Shown piece by piece: positions 8,887 to 16,981 of a stretch of DNA of 64,000 nt; the first letter of the stretch is position 1; each line of letters starts with the position of its first letter. The notes below the pieces were generated by a model. The model saw only the letters and a list, made by a program, of their open reading frames with translations, was not told the DNA's origin and did not search any database. The translations under genes were made by a program, and so were the position numbers. The stretch is from Saprospiraceae bacterium (GTDB taxonomy: Bacteria > Bacteroidota > Bacteroidia > Chitinophagales > Saprospiraceae), in assembly GCA_016714445.1 (NCBI GenBank), contig JADJNF010000008.1, positions 1,116,001 through 1,180,000 of the forward strand, given 5' to 3'.

Positions 8887-9270
8887 TTACAGTACATTTC
8901 TTTCAGGGACGATTATTTTCATTTCCATAATGATAGCAATACTCCTGGCACGTTCCTTTATCAAAATAGCGTTTGGTCCCGAAAAAAAATCATCCACTGT
9001 TTCTTCAAAAAGTAATAACCACATCTCAAAATGTTGTTTTGTAAGCGGGTGTTTTTGATGAACCATATGATGTTTTACCATAGGATTACCACTATAGTTG
9101 CCGGTATGAAACATTACATTCTCCCAGAAATCATACATGACGGGCAGGTGAGTTTCCCAATGTACTTCTGCAAACATAGGGCTCAGTCCTTTGTTCTTAT
9201 TCACTTTTTCATAAAATGTATTGACCAATAGTTCTATTTCGACTCTTCCTGTTATATCCTTTGCTTCCAT
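8887..9270 (-). CDS. Group 3 truncated haemoglobin
   Basis: A 127-residue group III (P) truncated haemoglobin. I start at the ATG at 9270 (MEAKDITGR); the open frame extends to 9327 but those extra residues are not globin-like, and a promoter-like sequence lies inside them. Typical features are LVNTFYEKVNKN, the PVMYDFWENVMFHTG segment of helix C/E, HHMVHQKHPLTKQHFEMWL with the proximal histidine in KQHFEMW, and the FSGPNA turn. Family members bind O2 and NO; several act in NO detoxification or protection from redox stress. It lies 73 bases behind nosY on the same strand, which suggests a job in removing NO that would harm N2O reduction. Confidence 0.88.
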   Translation of the reverse strand: MEAKDITGRVEIELLVNTFYEKVNKNKGLSPMFAEVHWETHLPVMYDFWENVMFHTGNYSGNPMVKHHMVHQKHPLTKQHFEMWLLLFEETVDDFFSGPNAILIKERARSIAIIMEMKIIVPERNVL

Positions 9271-9343
9271 GCTGTTAAATTTGATGATTAATAATGTTTT
9301 ACAAAGACAGATAAGTTCTGCCTGCAAAAAATAATTTGTTGAA

Positions 9344-10111
9344 TTACAGGTCTTTATTTTTGAATTTTTTTAAAGAAATCAGAAAAGGAATTATGATCCA
9401 TAGCATCATCAATCCAAAAGATACGATCAATCCAAGTGATGTTCCGAATATTTGTTTAAAAATTGCCCCGGTATATCCCATCAGCGCAGAAACATCTACT
9501 TGCAGCAGCACCATGATTCGCGCCAGGTCGATGGGGTTTAATGCAGAAACAATAACCATAGGCTTTTCAATAGGATAATCTGAAAACTGAAACATAAGAA
9601 ACAAAACTAATCCATCGTAAATCAAGGTTAGAAACAGCCATGTTATGATAGCAAATCCTATTCCCCGGGCCTTATCTCTTGTGAGAATAGAACAAAGGAC
9701 TGCAATAGAGATAAATATTGTAGAAATCATCATGCCTGTAAGTATGATGATCAATCCTGTCATGTCAGGAACAAAAATCAAAACAGGAATGCCTACACCA
9801 AGTAAATAGGCCATATTCATCGCTATCACTAATCCTGTAAACAGACTTGACCAAATGGTTTTCCTTTGTATCGGCTGACTGACGAGGAGCTCTATAAATT
9901 CTGAGCTATTGTACATATATATATTGGAAAAAATTATAGAAACCAGTGGAACTGTAAGCAAAATGACATTTAGCAATGACAGGACTCCTTTGGCTGTATT
10001 GTCTTCCAAACTAAAAACGCTCCATGAAAAAACCGCCAGTATAAGAGTGTAGAAGAGTATAATTTTATTTTTTAATATATCCGTGATGACAAAACCAGTT
10101 ATCTTTTTCAT
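9344..10111 (-). CDS. nosY: ABC transporter permease NosY
   Basis: A 255-residue integral membrane protein with six predicted helices, the permease of the NosDFY complex. It begins with KKITGFVITDILKNKIILFY, has the conserved NSSEFIELLVSQPIQRKTIW loop after the second helix and ends in the short basic KKFKNKDL. In the studied clade I system NosDFY, powered by NosF, exchanges copper or sulfur species needed to build the CuZ site of NosZ. Its start overlaps the end of nosF by four bases. Family membership is clear from both sequence and the gene order nosD-nosF-nosY. Confidence 0.9.
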   Translation of the reverse strand: MKKITGFVITDILKNKIILFYTLILAVFSWSVFSLEDNTAKGVLSLLNVILLTVPLVSIIFSNIYMYNSSEFIELLVSQPIQRKTIWSSLFTGLVIAMNMAYLLGVGIPVLIFVPDMTGLIIILTGMMISTIFISIAVLCSILTRDKARGIGFAIITWLFLTLIYDGLVLFLMFQFSDYPIEKPMVIVSALNPIDLARIMVLLQVDVSALMGYTGAIFKQIFGTSLGLIVSFGLMMLWIIIPFLISLKKFKNKDL

Positions 10112-10818
10112 TTCCTGATCGATTTTAAAAGATTATTAATGGCTTTTGAAATTTTTGTTTCTCCAGTTCCGGCATATAAATCTTCTATAGTTTCATGGAG
10201 TATGATCTCACCATCCTGCATAAATATAACATGTGTGAGCAAATCATCAAGTTCGTTAAGCAAATGTGAAGTTATTAGTATCAACTTACCTTTTTCACGT
10301 TCTTTGATAATTTTGTCTCTTAAAACTTCAGCAGCCAGCGGATCAAGTCCTGCTGTGGGTTCGTCAAGTATTAGGATATCAGGATTGAACAGAAAAGCGA
10401 GCGTGGCACTTACTTTTTGAGTGGTTCCGCCGGAGAGTGTACTCATTTTTTTATCAGAAACAGGATCAAGTCCGAAAGCATGCCAAAGTTCTTCATCTAT
10501 CGGGCTATTATATTTACGGATATTTTTGATCATATTTACCACCTGTCTGATACTCATATTTTCAGGGTATCTGCCTATTTGTGGCATGTATCCAATGTGA
10601 TTTTTGTATGCCACATCTCCAATGATGTTATTGCCATTGAATAATATTTTACCTTCTGATGGAATGACCATGCTTAAAATAGCTTTTATCATAGTTGTTT
10701 TTCCGCAGGCATTGGGTCCAATCAAGCCTATACATTGTCCTGCATCCAACATTAAAGAAACATTTTTCAGTACTTCCGTTTTTCCGAAATTTTTCTTTAT
10801 ATTTATCAGCTCAATCAT
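10108..10818 (-). CDS. nosF: ABC transporter ATPase NosF
   Basis: A 236-residue ABC ATPase. Walker A GPNACGKTT at 34-42, the ABC signature LSGGT at 128-132, Walker B DILILDEP at 147-154 with the usual TAGLDP, and the switch histidine in ITSHLLNE. The first residue after the Walker A glycine is Ala and then Cys (PNACGKT), a NosF-like variant of the common NGAGKT/NGSGKT. It drives the NosY permease. Four-base overlaps with nosD upstream and nosY downstream show translational coupling of all three, which is expected for subunits of one complex. Confidence 0.92.
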   Translation of the reverse strand: MIELINIKKNFGKTEVLKNVSLMLDAGQCIGLIGPNACGKTTMIKAILSMVIPSEGKILFNGNNIIGDVAYKNHIGYMPQIGRYPENMSIRQVVNMIKNIRKYNSPIDEELWHAFGLDPVSDKKMSTLSGGTTQKVSATLAFLFNPDILILDEPTAGLDPLAAEVLRDKIIKEREKGKLILITSHLLNELDDLLTHVIFMQDGEIILHETIEDLYAGTGETKISKAINNLLKSIRK

Positions 10819-12053
10819 AACTTATAAGGTTTCATTACGGGTTGATTATCCCTGAAGATGTCAGGTGTCAGACTCGGGATAAGTTTTTCGGTACGTTCCA
10901 TAAGTGACACCATAAAACTCCTGTACAGTAACATGGCAGTAGGATTGTTTTCTATGATGGTCGAAAATAAACTCAATGGATGATAGGGTACATCACCAAA
11001 GCTATTTTTATCCATATCATAGCCTTCATATTTATCCCAGTAATTGCGGTCAAATGTATTTAGCACCAAAGAACCATTGGTGGCTACATCAAATGTATTG
11101 GCGTAAAAATTATTTTCAGTGATGACATTATCCATACAATTGGCTTGAATTTTGAGTCCCCAACCATTCCCGGAAAAGACATTTTTTTTAATTAACATTC
11201 TGTTTGCCCCTTCGAGATAAAGAGCTATGGTATTGTCCAGGAATCGATTTCCGATGATCTCAGCATCAGAAATATCTTTTAATAGTATTCCATAAGCCGC
11301 GTCACCTTTGCTGTTTTTAAAGGTATTGCTGTACATGACTACATTTTTGGTGTACATCACAGCTACCCCTGCTCCATTTTGATCAAAAAAATTATTGATA
11401 TAGGCATCATCATTGGAAAACATAAAATGTAATCCATAACGGATATTATTTTTTGAAATATTACGCCAGATAACAGAGTGTGTGACAAATTCAAAATAAA
11501 TACCATCCCGGTGACCCTGCACATTATTTCCTATGATTTGGAGGCTATCACTTTTCCAGCAATGTATCCCATTTCCTATCTGTTGCTCTTCTACACCATA
11601 GGCCTTTATCCTGTTATTTCGGACGATACAATTTTTTCCATATTGTATATAAATACCAAAAAAATTATTTTCCAGGATATTATTTTCTATAATTACCCCA
11701 ATGCCATCATAAACTTTTATGCCCCCTGGATCATGGAGAGTTGCAAAACCTGAATTCTGAACCTGAAATCCTGAAAACACTACATTATCTGCTTTTATGG
11801 AAATAACTTCATACTTATGCTGTCCATCCAATACCGGCCATCCTTCACCCAATAAAGCAATACGTTTGTTAATCACGATATTGCCTTCTTTGTACTGACT
11901 GTGATGTACAATAATGGTATCAAAATTATCTGCATATGACAAAGCACTTCTGATAGATTTATAAGTTTTTCCTGGTCCCACGTGGATAGTTTTCGCAGTC
12001 GATTTGTTGATGCAAAAAACTAAAAAACAAACTATATATAAATATTTTTTCAT
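10815..12053 (-). CDS. nosD: Periplasmic copper-maturation protein NosD
   Basis: A 412-residue periplasmic right-handed beta-helix protein (CASH / PbH1 repeats). A signal peptide covers about residues 1-20 (KKYLYIVCFLVFCINKSTA), followed by the NosD hallmark IHVGPGKTYKSIRSAL and then many short repeats with asparagine ladders such as IIENNILENNFFGIYIQYGKN and GLHFMFSNDDAYINNFF. The C-terminal signature FDRNYWDKYEGYDMDKN is also typical. It docks on NosFY outside the inner membrane and is needed to complete the copper centres of NosZ. It starts three bases behind the NosL fusion gene and overlaps nosF by four. Confidence 0.93.
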   Translation of the reverse strand: MKKYLYIVCFLVFCINKSTAKTIHVGPGKTYKSIRSALSYADNFDTIIVHHSQYKEGNIVINKRIALLGEGWPVLDGQHKYEVISIKADNVVFSGFQVQNSGFATLHDPGGIKVYDGIGVIIENNILENNFFGIYIQYGKNCIVRNNRIKAYGVEEQQIGNGIHCWKSDSLQIIGNNVQGHRDGIYFEFVTHSVIWRNISKNNIRYGLHFMFSNDDAYINNFFDQNGAGVAVMYTKNVVMYSNTFKNSKGDAAYGILLKDISDAEIIGNRFLDNTIALYLEGANRMLIKKNVFSGNGWGLKIQANCMDNVITENNFYANTFDVATNGSLVLNTFDRNYWDKYEGYDMDKNSFGDVPYHPLSLFSTIIENNPTAMLLYRSFMVSLMERTEKLIPSLTPDIFRDNQPVMKPYKL

Positions 12054-12056
12054 GTA

Positions 12057-13079
12057 CTACCTGTTGTTTTGTTGGACACTATTCCAATCGAAAAATTCTC
12101 CCTTTAGTTTTATTTTGTATTCATTTGCTTCTGCTTTTGTTTTAAATGCTGCAATATTACCTGCCATCGGACTTCTGAGTTCGGAGCTTTTTATATAAAA
12201 AGCGGTTTCTGCAGGAATGAGTTCATTGTTACCGGGATAATAGTGTACATAAGCATTTTTCATTTTTTTATCCTCATTGTCTTTGCGGAAAGCATTAAGA
12301 CAGGAAATATCATCAAATTTATATACTCTGCCTTTTTCAGTGATCATTTCTGCAGCAAAATGCTCTTCAGCAATAGTCATTTTACAATGAGCACAATTGT
12401 CCTTGTTAATGTTAATTGTCTGAGGCCCATCGGTGACACAAGAATTAAACATTAATGCCAATGGTAAGCCCAGGAACAAAGACAAATTATTACTTCTCTT
12501 TATTATCTTATCTAAAAATCCTGCTTGCAAAACATATACAAAACCAATAAGAACTCCCCCGGTCAGCATCAACCATCCCCCAATATCAGGAATAGAATAA
12601 GCCCCAAAATTTAAAAGTTGTTTGAAACCTATCAAAGGTGGTTGATAAGCCATCCCAGGTACAATAATTGCTGCAGTTGGGTCCAGGTTATGACCATACT
12701 CGTATTCCCATCTCCAAAAATCATACATGGCCAAAGCTCCGAAAAGCGCAAAACAAATCAATAATATGATAACTGCTCTTTTACTCTGCAAGAAGGCAGT
12801 GAGTATCGTCCACAATCCAAAAAAGCCAATGATGTAAGGCAGTACTGTAAATTCTATAAACTCTTCTGCATGTAAAGTTTTCATACCTATATAGTGATTT
12901 AGACCATTGATGATTTCTACATCACCTGCAAGTCTGCTTGCATAAATCAGTAATCCAAGGCCTTCCGGGTATTGCGGTGCGTCCAGTTCTATACGCCATA
13001 TGGGTAAAAAAACTGCGCTGAAGATACAAAGTCCGGCTAAGATCAGCAATGACTTTGATAATTTAGAATATGTATTCAT
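12057..13079 (-). CDS. nosL: Membrane protein fused to a NosL copper chaperone domain
   Basis: A 340-residue two-part protein. Residues 1-195 have about five membrane helices (near 8-28, 78-98, 102-120, 165-188) and an extracytoplasmic segment with IWRIELDAPQYPEGL, a block typical of the membrane protein that accompanies clade II nos genes. Residues 220-340 are a NosL domain with the copper-binding DNCAHCKMTI (Cys229, Cys232, Met234). The junction, residues 199-214, reads like a complete lipoprotein signal (LSLFLGLPLALMFNSC). NosL delivers Cu(I) to NosZ; in most organisms it is a free lipoprotein. The fusion is read directly from one continuous frame. It lies behind a terminator-like hairpin after nosZ and three bases before nosD. 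Confidence 0.88.
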   Translation of the reverse strand: MNTYSKLSKSLLILAGLCIFSAVFLPIWRIELDAPQYPEGLGLLIYASRLAGDVEIINGLNHYIGMKTLHAEEFIEFTVLPYIIGFFGLWTILTAFLQSKRAVIILLICFALFGALAMYDFWRWEYEYGHNLDPTAAIIVPGMAYQPPLIGFKQLLNFGAYSIPDIGGWLMLTGGVLIGFVYVLQAGFLDKIIKRSNNLSLFLGLPLALMFNSCVTDGPQTININKDNCAHCKMTIAEEHFAAEMITEKGRVYKFDDISCLNAFRKDNEDKKMKNAYVHYYPGNNELIPAETAFYIKSSELRSPMAGNIAAFKTKAEANEYKIKLKGEFFDWNSVQQNNR

Positions 13080-13106
13080 GACTTTTTAGTTTAATGAAAA
13101 ATAAAA

Positions 13107-13137
13107 AGGGACAGAAAGAATTGATCCTGCTGCCCCT
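13107..13137 (-). terminator. Terminator-like hairpin between nosZ and the maturation genes
   Basis: On the minus strand AGGGGCAG (13137-13130) pairs with CTGTCCCT (13114-13107), one G-U pair, with a 15-base loop, followed directly by TTTTATTTTTC. An alternative stem CAGAAAG/CTTTCTG (13146-13140 with 13118-13112) excludes the first one. It starts 25 bases behind the nosZ stop and before the NosL fusion. It would let part of the transcripts end after nosZ, so that the structural enzyme is made in excess over its assembly factors, or stabilise the nosZ message. Confidence 0.6.
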
Positions 13138-13161
13138 ATCTTTCTGGTTCTTGATTAGATT

Positions 13162-15153
13162 TTATTGTACTTCTTTATCTGCAGCTGGTTGTTTTCCTAC
13201 ATGGAATGTAAGTGGTGTTTTACTTCCTGCCGGAGATACTCTCACATATCCCTGCATTTCCTGATGAAGTGCACTACAGAAGTCTGTACAATACATCGGG
13301 AACATACCTACTCTGTCAGGTACCCATTTTAATGTGGTGGTTTCACCAGGCATGATAAGTAATTCTGCATTATTGGCACCTTTGATACCAAATCCGTGGG
13401 GTACATCCCAGTCCTGCTCAAGATTGGTCACGTGAAAGTATACTTCGTCTCCCATTCTTATGCCTTCGATATTATCAGGGGCAAAGTGAGATCTTACTGC
13501 TGTCATGTATACGTGAACTTTATTTCCTTCTCTGACCACTTTAGACTCACTTTCACCTTTGGCTACTCTTGGGTGTTTATTTTCATCTATCTTATATATC
13601 TTCAACTGTCCATTATTTCTGATCAAATCTGCAGGCGCTGCTTGTGCATAGTGTGGCTCGCCAATGGTTGGAAAGTCAAGTATCATCTGCATTTTATCTC
13701 CCGAGATATCAAACAATTGGGCACTTTGTGTCAGTTCTGGACCTGTAGGAAGATATCTGTCTTTTGTGATTTTATTATAAGCAACAAGATATTTTGGAGA
13801 TGGTTTGCGTGTATTTCCACCCGGGATACAAAGGTGACCTACGGAATAAAATGTTGGAACTCTGTCTACCACTGTAAGATCTTTTATATTCCATTTTACA
13901 ATTTCTGATGATACAAAAAATGAGGTATATGCAAAACCTTTACCATCAAATTCAGTATGTAAAGGTCCTAAACCAGGCTTTTTAACCTCTCCATAAAGAA
14001 CTTCTTCGTATTTCAGGACAGGAATACCTTCATATTCGCCATCATAAGCTTTACTTGCAATAGCAGCCTGTAACTTGTCAAAACTAAATACAGGAAGTAA
14101 AGCAGCCAATTTGCCACTGCCTACGATATATTCACCTGTTGGATCCACATCACAACCATGAGGTGACTTAGGGCAAGGTATCATATAACAAATGTCTTTC
14201 AGCTCAGAAACATCCAGTACTGTCACTTCACCCTTCATGGTAGAAGTGCCCGTATGTGTATGTTCGTCCCATACATTGTGCGCATATTTTACTTTTTGCT
14301 TTTTACCTTTACCTGCTTTGAGGTATTCTTCTGCTTTTTTCCAGTTTACTGCCATGATGAAGTCTTTGTCTTTTTGTGAAGCATTTACTTCCAAAAGTGT
14401 ATTGGCCTGTTCAGTATTGTAGCATGAGAAGAAGAACCATCCATGAGATTTAGCTCTTCCACATCTGGCCAGGTCAAAATTGACACCAGGAGTTTTAAGT
14501 TGAAAGGCTATATCCATTTGTCCTGACTCCTGATTGACGCTTACAAAAGAAATATGTCCTTTAAAATTCTTTTTATAAGAATCTATAGGCACGTCGCCGT
14601 TTGTGTCATCCGGAGGAACAGAAAATCTGGTTCCTGCTACTATATATTCTGAATTTTCAGTACCAAAGGGGGAACTATGATTACCTCCACTGTTTGGGAG
14701 CTCCAATATTTCAGCAGTCTTAAATGTTTTCAGGTCCACTCTGGCGAGTCTGGGTGTATTATTTGCATTGGCAAAAGCCCATTTACCGTTGATCTCACCG
14801 GTAGTTTGTGATAACTCTATGTGATGGAGATCATCCCAAGGCACAAAACCATGAGATGTATTAAGCATAGGTTTAGTTTCTTCACTATAACCCCAACCCT
14901 TTTCAGGATCTACTGAAAATACAGGTATAACCCTAAAAAGACGTCCGCTTGGCAGTCCGTAAACCGACATCTGGCCGCTAAATCCACCACTTACGAAGTT
15001 GTAGTATTCATCATACTGACCCGGAGCTACATAAGATTTTGCAGCAGCATCACCGCTTACAGCAGTCGCTGCATTTTTAGGCCTGCAGGATGGAATCATT
15101 AAGACAGTGACCAAAGCAACTGCAAGGAGTTTAAAAAGAATTTTTGCTTTCAT
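13162..15153 (-). CDS. nosZ: Nitrous oxide reductase, clade II (Sec-type), lipoprotein
   Basis: The 663-residue terminal reductase of denitrification, N2O to N2, in the periplasm. I start at the ATG at 15153 (MKAKILFKLL), giving a Sec-type lipoprotein signal ending in MIPSC; there is no twin-arginine motif, which with the clade II nos neighbours marks the clade II type. The N-terminal seven-bladed propeller has the CuZ histidines, for example DDLHHIEL, KSPHGCDVDPTGEY and GPLHTEFDGKG; the C-terminal cupredoxin domain has the CuA set Cys622, Cys626, His630, Met633 in MYCTDFCSALHQEM and the earlier His in VPHGFGI. All key residues seem present, so it should be active. It is preceded by a cytochrome c gene and followed by the assembly genes. 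Confidence 0.97.
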   Translation of the reverse strand: MKAKILFKLLAVALVTVLMIPSCRPKNAATAVSGDAAAKSYVAPGQYDEYYNFVSGGFSGQMSVYGLPSGRLFRVIPVFSVDPEKGWGYSEETKPMLNTSHGFVPWDDLHHIELSQTTGEINGKWAFANANNTPRLARVDLKTFKTAEILELPNSGGNHSSPFGTENSEYIVAGTRFSVPPDDTNGDVPIDSYKKNFKGHISFVSVNQESGQMDIAFQLKTPGVNFDLARCGRAKSHGWFFFSCYNTEQANTLLEVNASQKDKDFIMAVNWKKAEEYLKAGKGKKQKVKYAHNVWDEHTHTGTSTMKGEVTVLDVSELKDICYMIPCPKSPHGCDVDPTGEYIVGSGKLAALLPVFSFDKLQAAIASKAYDGEYEGIPVLKYEEVLYGEVKKPGLGPLHTEFDGKGFAYTSFFVSSEIVKWNIKDLTVVDRVPTFYSVGHLCIPGGNTRKPSPKYLVAYNKITKDRYLPTGPELTQSAQLFDISGDKMQMILDFPTIGEPHYAQAAPADLIRNNGQLKIYKIDENKHPRVAKGESESKVVREGNKVHVYMTAVRSHFAPDNIEGIRMGDEVYFHVTNLEQDWDVPHGFGIKGANNAELLIMPGETTTLKWVPDRVGMFPMYCTDFCSALHQEMQGYVRVSPAGSKTPLTFHVGKQPAADKEVQ

Positions 15154-15234
15154 TGGTTTTAATTTAATTGACATTGTAAAGTATATTAGAAATTATATTG
15201 TCTATGGATTTATCTTGTCCTTTTAATGCAAGAA

Positions 15235-15726
15235 TTATTTTACACCATCATTTTTACGCATAAATTCCAATATATTTCTGGCTTCTTCGTCCGCAAGACT
15301 TTGATTGGGCATTCTGACCAGACACAATTCCAGTTGGGCTTGTAATTCAGGGTCTTTATCGATCATTGGATCAGGATTGGTAATAAAATTCATAATCCAG
15401 TGGGGAGTTCTTCTTTCCGTTACCCCTTTCCATCCCGGACCAACCAATCTTTCATTGGTCATCTTATGACATGATGTACACTTTACACCTGCTGCTTTTT
15501 CACCAACTTCAGCATAAGCTGTATTGAGTGTTGCCCCCAGGACCACGTTTTGTTCATTAAATTTTCCTTCACCACGTTTTGGGTCATAACTGTTTACATC
15601 AGCTGGTTTTTCTGTCGGAGTACCGTCAGCAGAGGACGATTCTGATGCAGGCTTTTTATTGTTTCCTCCACAAGCTATGTAAAAGGTTATAGTAACAAAA
15701 ACTAAAATAATTTTGATGTTTCTCAT
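15235..15726 (-). CDS. Monohaem cytochrome c lipoprotein, first gene of the nos operon
   Basis: A 163-residue lipoprotein cytochrome c. Signal and lipobox FYIAC end at Cys19; a low-complexity Ser/Pro/Glu linker runs to about residue 50; the class I haem domain has CTSCH at 83-87, GPGWKGVTERR after it and the probable axial methionine in LVRMPNQSL (about 139). The pattern NERLVGPGWKGV is that of c-type domains found as electron donors and fusion partners of clade II NosZ. It would sit at the outer face of the inner membrane or the inner face of the outer membrane and pass electrons to NosZ. It opens the operon, 82 bases before nosZ, with an operator-like palindrome upstream. Confidence 0.92.
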   Translation of the reverse strand: MRNIKIILVFVTITFYIACGGNNKKPASESSSADGTPTEKPADVNSYDPKRGEGKFNEQNVVLGATLNTAYAEVGEKAAGVKCTSCHKMTNERLVGPGWKGVTERRTPHWIMNFITNPDPMIDKDPELQAQLELCLVRMPNQSLADEEARNILEFMRKNDGVK

Positions 15727-15750
15727 TTTTTATATGATTTTATTTTGGTA

Positions 15751-15797
15751 CAAAGGTCGGATATACCAATAAAATCATTTATGACTGGAGTCATAAA
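15751..15797 (-). promoter_or_regulatory. Candidate nos operon promoter with Crp/Fnr-type palindrome
   Basis: The minus strand carries GACCTTTG (complement of 15751-15758), one base off the Bacteroidota TAnnTTTG -7 box, 25 bases before the cytochrome c start. Upstream lies a perfect 20-bp palindrome, arms TTTATGAC (15778-15785) and GTCATAAA (15790-15797) around TGGA. Its centre is about 42 bases from the start site predicted from the -7 box, the classical position of a class II Crp/Fnr activator, and it covers where a -33 element would be. No TTTG -33 box is present, which fits an activator-dependent promoter. Site and spacing are seen; the regulator is inferred. Confidence 0.5.
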
Positions 15798-15856
15798 GAA
15801 AAATCTATTTTTACTAAATGAGAATAAAAAAAATGAAAATTATTAATTTTGCTTTA

Positions 15857-16981
15857 TTATTCCGCTTTCAGGCGCAGGAAGTTTTCAATCCCATTTCGAT
15901 CTAAAACACCTATGAGTAGATCATTTTCTTCTACAGAAACAATAGCTACACCTTCATTTCTCATCATTTCTATGATGTCTTTGAGGTTGTCTGAAGGAGA
16001 CACAGACGCCATTTTAGTGGACATCATTTGATTGACTGATTTGTCTTGTGTGTTGTTTTTTATAGTGTCTTTGATATACAACTCAGGGATTGTCCCCGAA
16101 ACGTTGCCCATAGAGTCAAAAATAAGAAAATTCTGTTCTCCTTCCCGATAATATTTTTCAATAACGGTGGTATAATTGTCACTTAAATGCAGTCGTGTAA
16201 AGGAAGTGCGCATGATATCTTTTACTTTAGTATCATGGAGCAAGGCAAGAATTTTTGTTTGATCATATTCTTTACCGGCCATCATAAATATAAATAATCC
16301 AATAAGGGATAATGTAAGTTGCTGGTTGAAAACGCCAAATATGACAAAACCAATTGCCAGTACTCTCCCAATAAAAGAAGCAATTTTGGTTGCCTTAATT
16401 TTACCCATCTTTGCCGCGAGTAGAGATCTGAGAATCCTTCCCCCATCCATCGGGAAAGCGGGTATAAGATTAAAGAAGAATAGAGCAAAGTTCATCCAGG
16501 TGATCCATCTGATAAATTCGAATGAATCATTAAATTTAAACAATGTCATGTCGGGAAAAATTCTTCCGGTTGAAAAATGTAGTATGGTAGCAAGGGTAGT
16601 AGCAATGAATAAATTTACCAATGGCCCTGCAATGGCAATAAAAAATTCCTGTATCGGTTTTTCAGGCATAGTTTCCAACCGGGCTAGTCCACCTATTGGG
16701 GATAAAATAATATCTTTAGTTTTTATTCCGAATTTACGCCCTGTAAGAGCATGACCATACTCATGAAGTACGACGCATAAAAACAAAACAAAAATATATA
16801 CAACAAAACCTACACCCTGCCATAATTCAAACCCGCTTGTGAACGCCGTATAGCTCACAAATAGAATTAATAAACCGAAAGTCCAATGTACTTTAACAGG
16901 AATTTCCCAAAAGGTGCCCAGTTGCCAGGAATTACCAAACCCCGACCTTACTTTATTTTTTAAACTGTTTCTGTTTTCCAA
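15857..16981 (-). CDS. Site-2 protease family metallopeptidase with two CBS domains
   Basis: A 374-residue intramembrane zinc protease (M50, SpoIVFB-like subgroup). Zinc motif HEYGH at residues 73-77 inside a membrane helix, and the third ligand in NLIPAFPMDGGR (Asp179), with about six membrane helices up to residue 240. The C-terminal third is a pair of CBS modules (around DIMRTSFTRL and NQMMSTKMASVSPSD), a regulatory domain that binds adenine nucleotides in related proteases. Such proteins cut membrane-bound regulators or clear signal peptides; the substrate is unknown. Its start overlaps the end of the acyl-CoA dehydrogenase gene by 22 bases, so the exact start is uncertain, and a later start is possible. 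Confidence 0.9.
   Translation of the reverse strand: MENRNSLKNKVRSGFGNSWQLGTFWEIPVKVHWTFGLLILFVSYTAFTSGFELWQGVGFVVYIFVLFLCVVLHEYGHALTGRKFGIKTKDIILSPIGGLARLETMPEKPIQEFFIAIAGPLVNLFIATTLATILHFSTGRIFPDMTLFKFNDSFEFIRWITWMNFALFFFNLIPAFPMDGGRILRSLLAAKMGKIKATKIASFIGRVLAIGFVIFGVFNQQLTLSLIGLFIFMMAGKEYDQTKILALLHDTKVKDIMRTSFTRLHLSDNYTTVIEKYYREGEQNFLIFDSMGNVSGTIPELYIKDTIKNNTQDKSVNQMMSTKMASVSPSDNLKDIIEMMRNEGVAIVSVEENDLLIGVLDRNGIENFLRLKAE

Noticed and set aside
13396..13908. 170-codon open frame opposite nosZ
   Set aside because: Antisense shadow of a highly conserved gene; hydrophobic composition follows from the complementary codons and no promoter is present.
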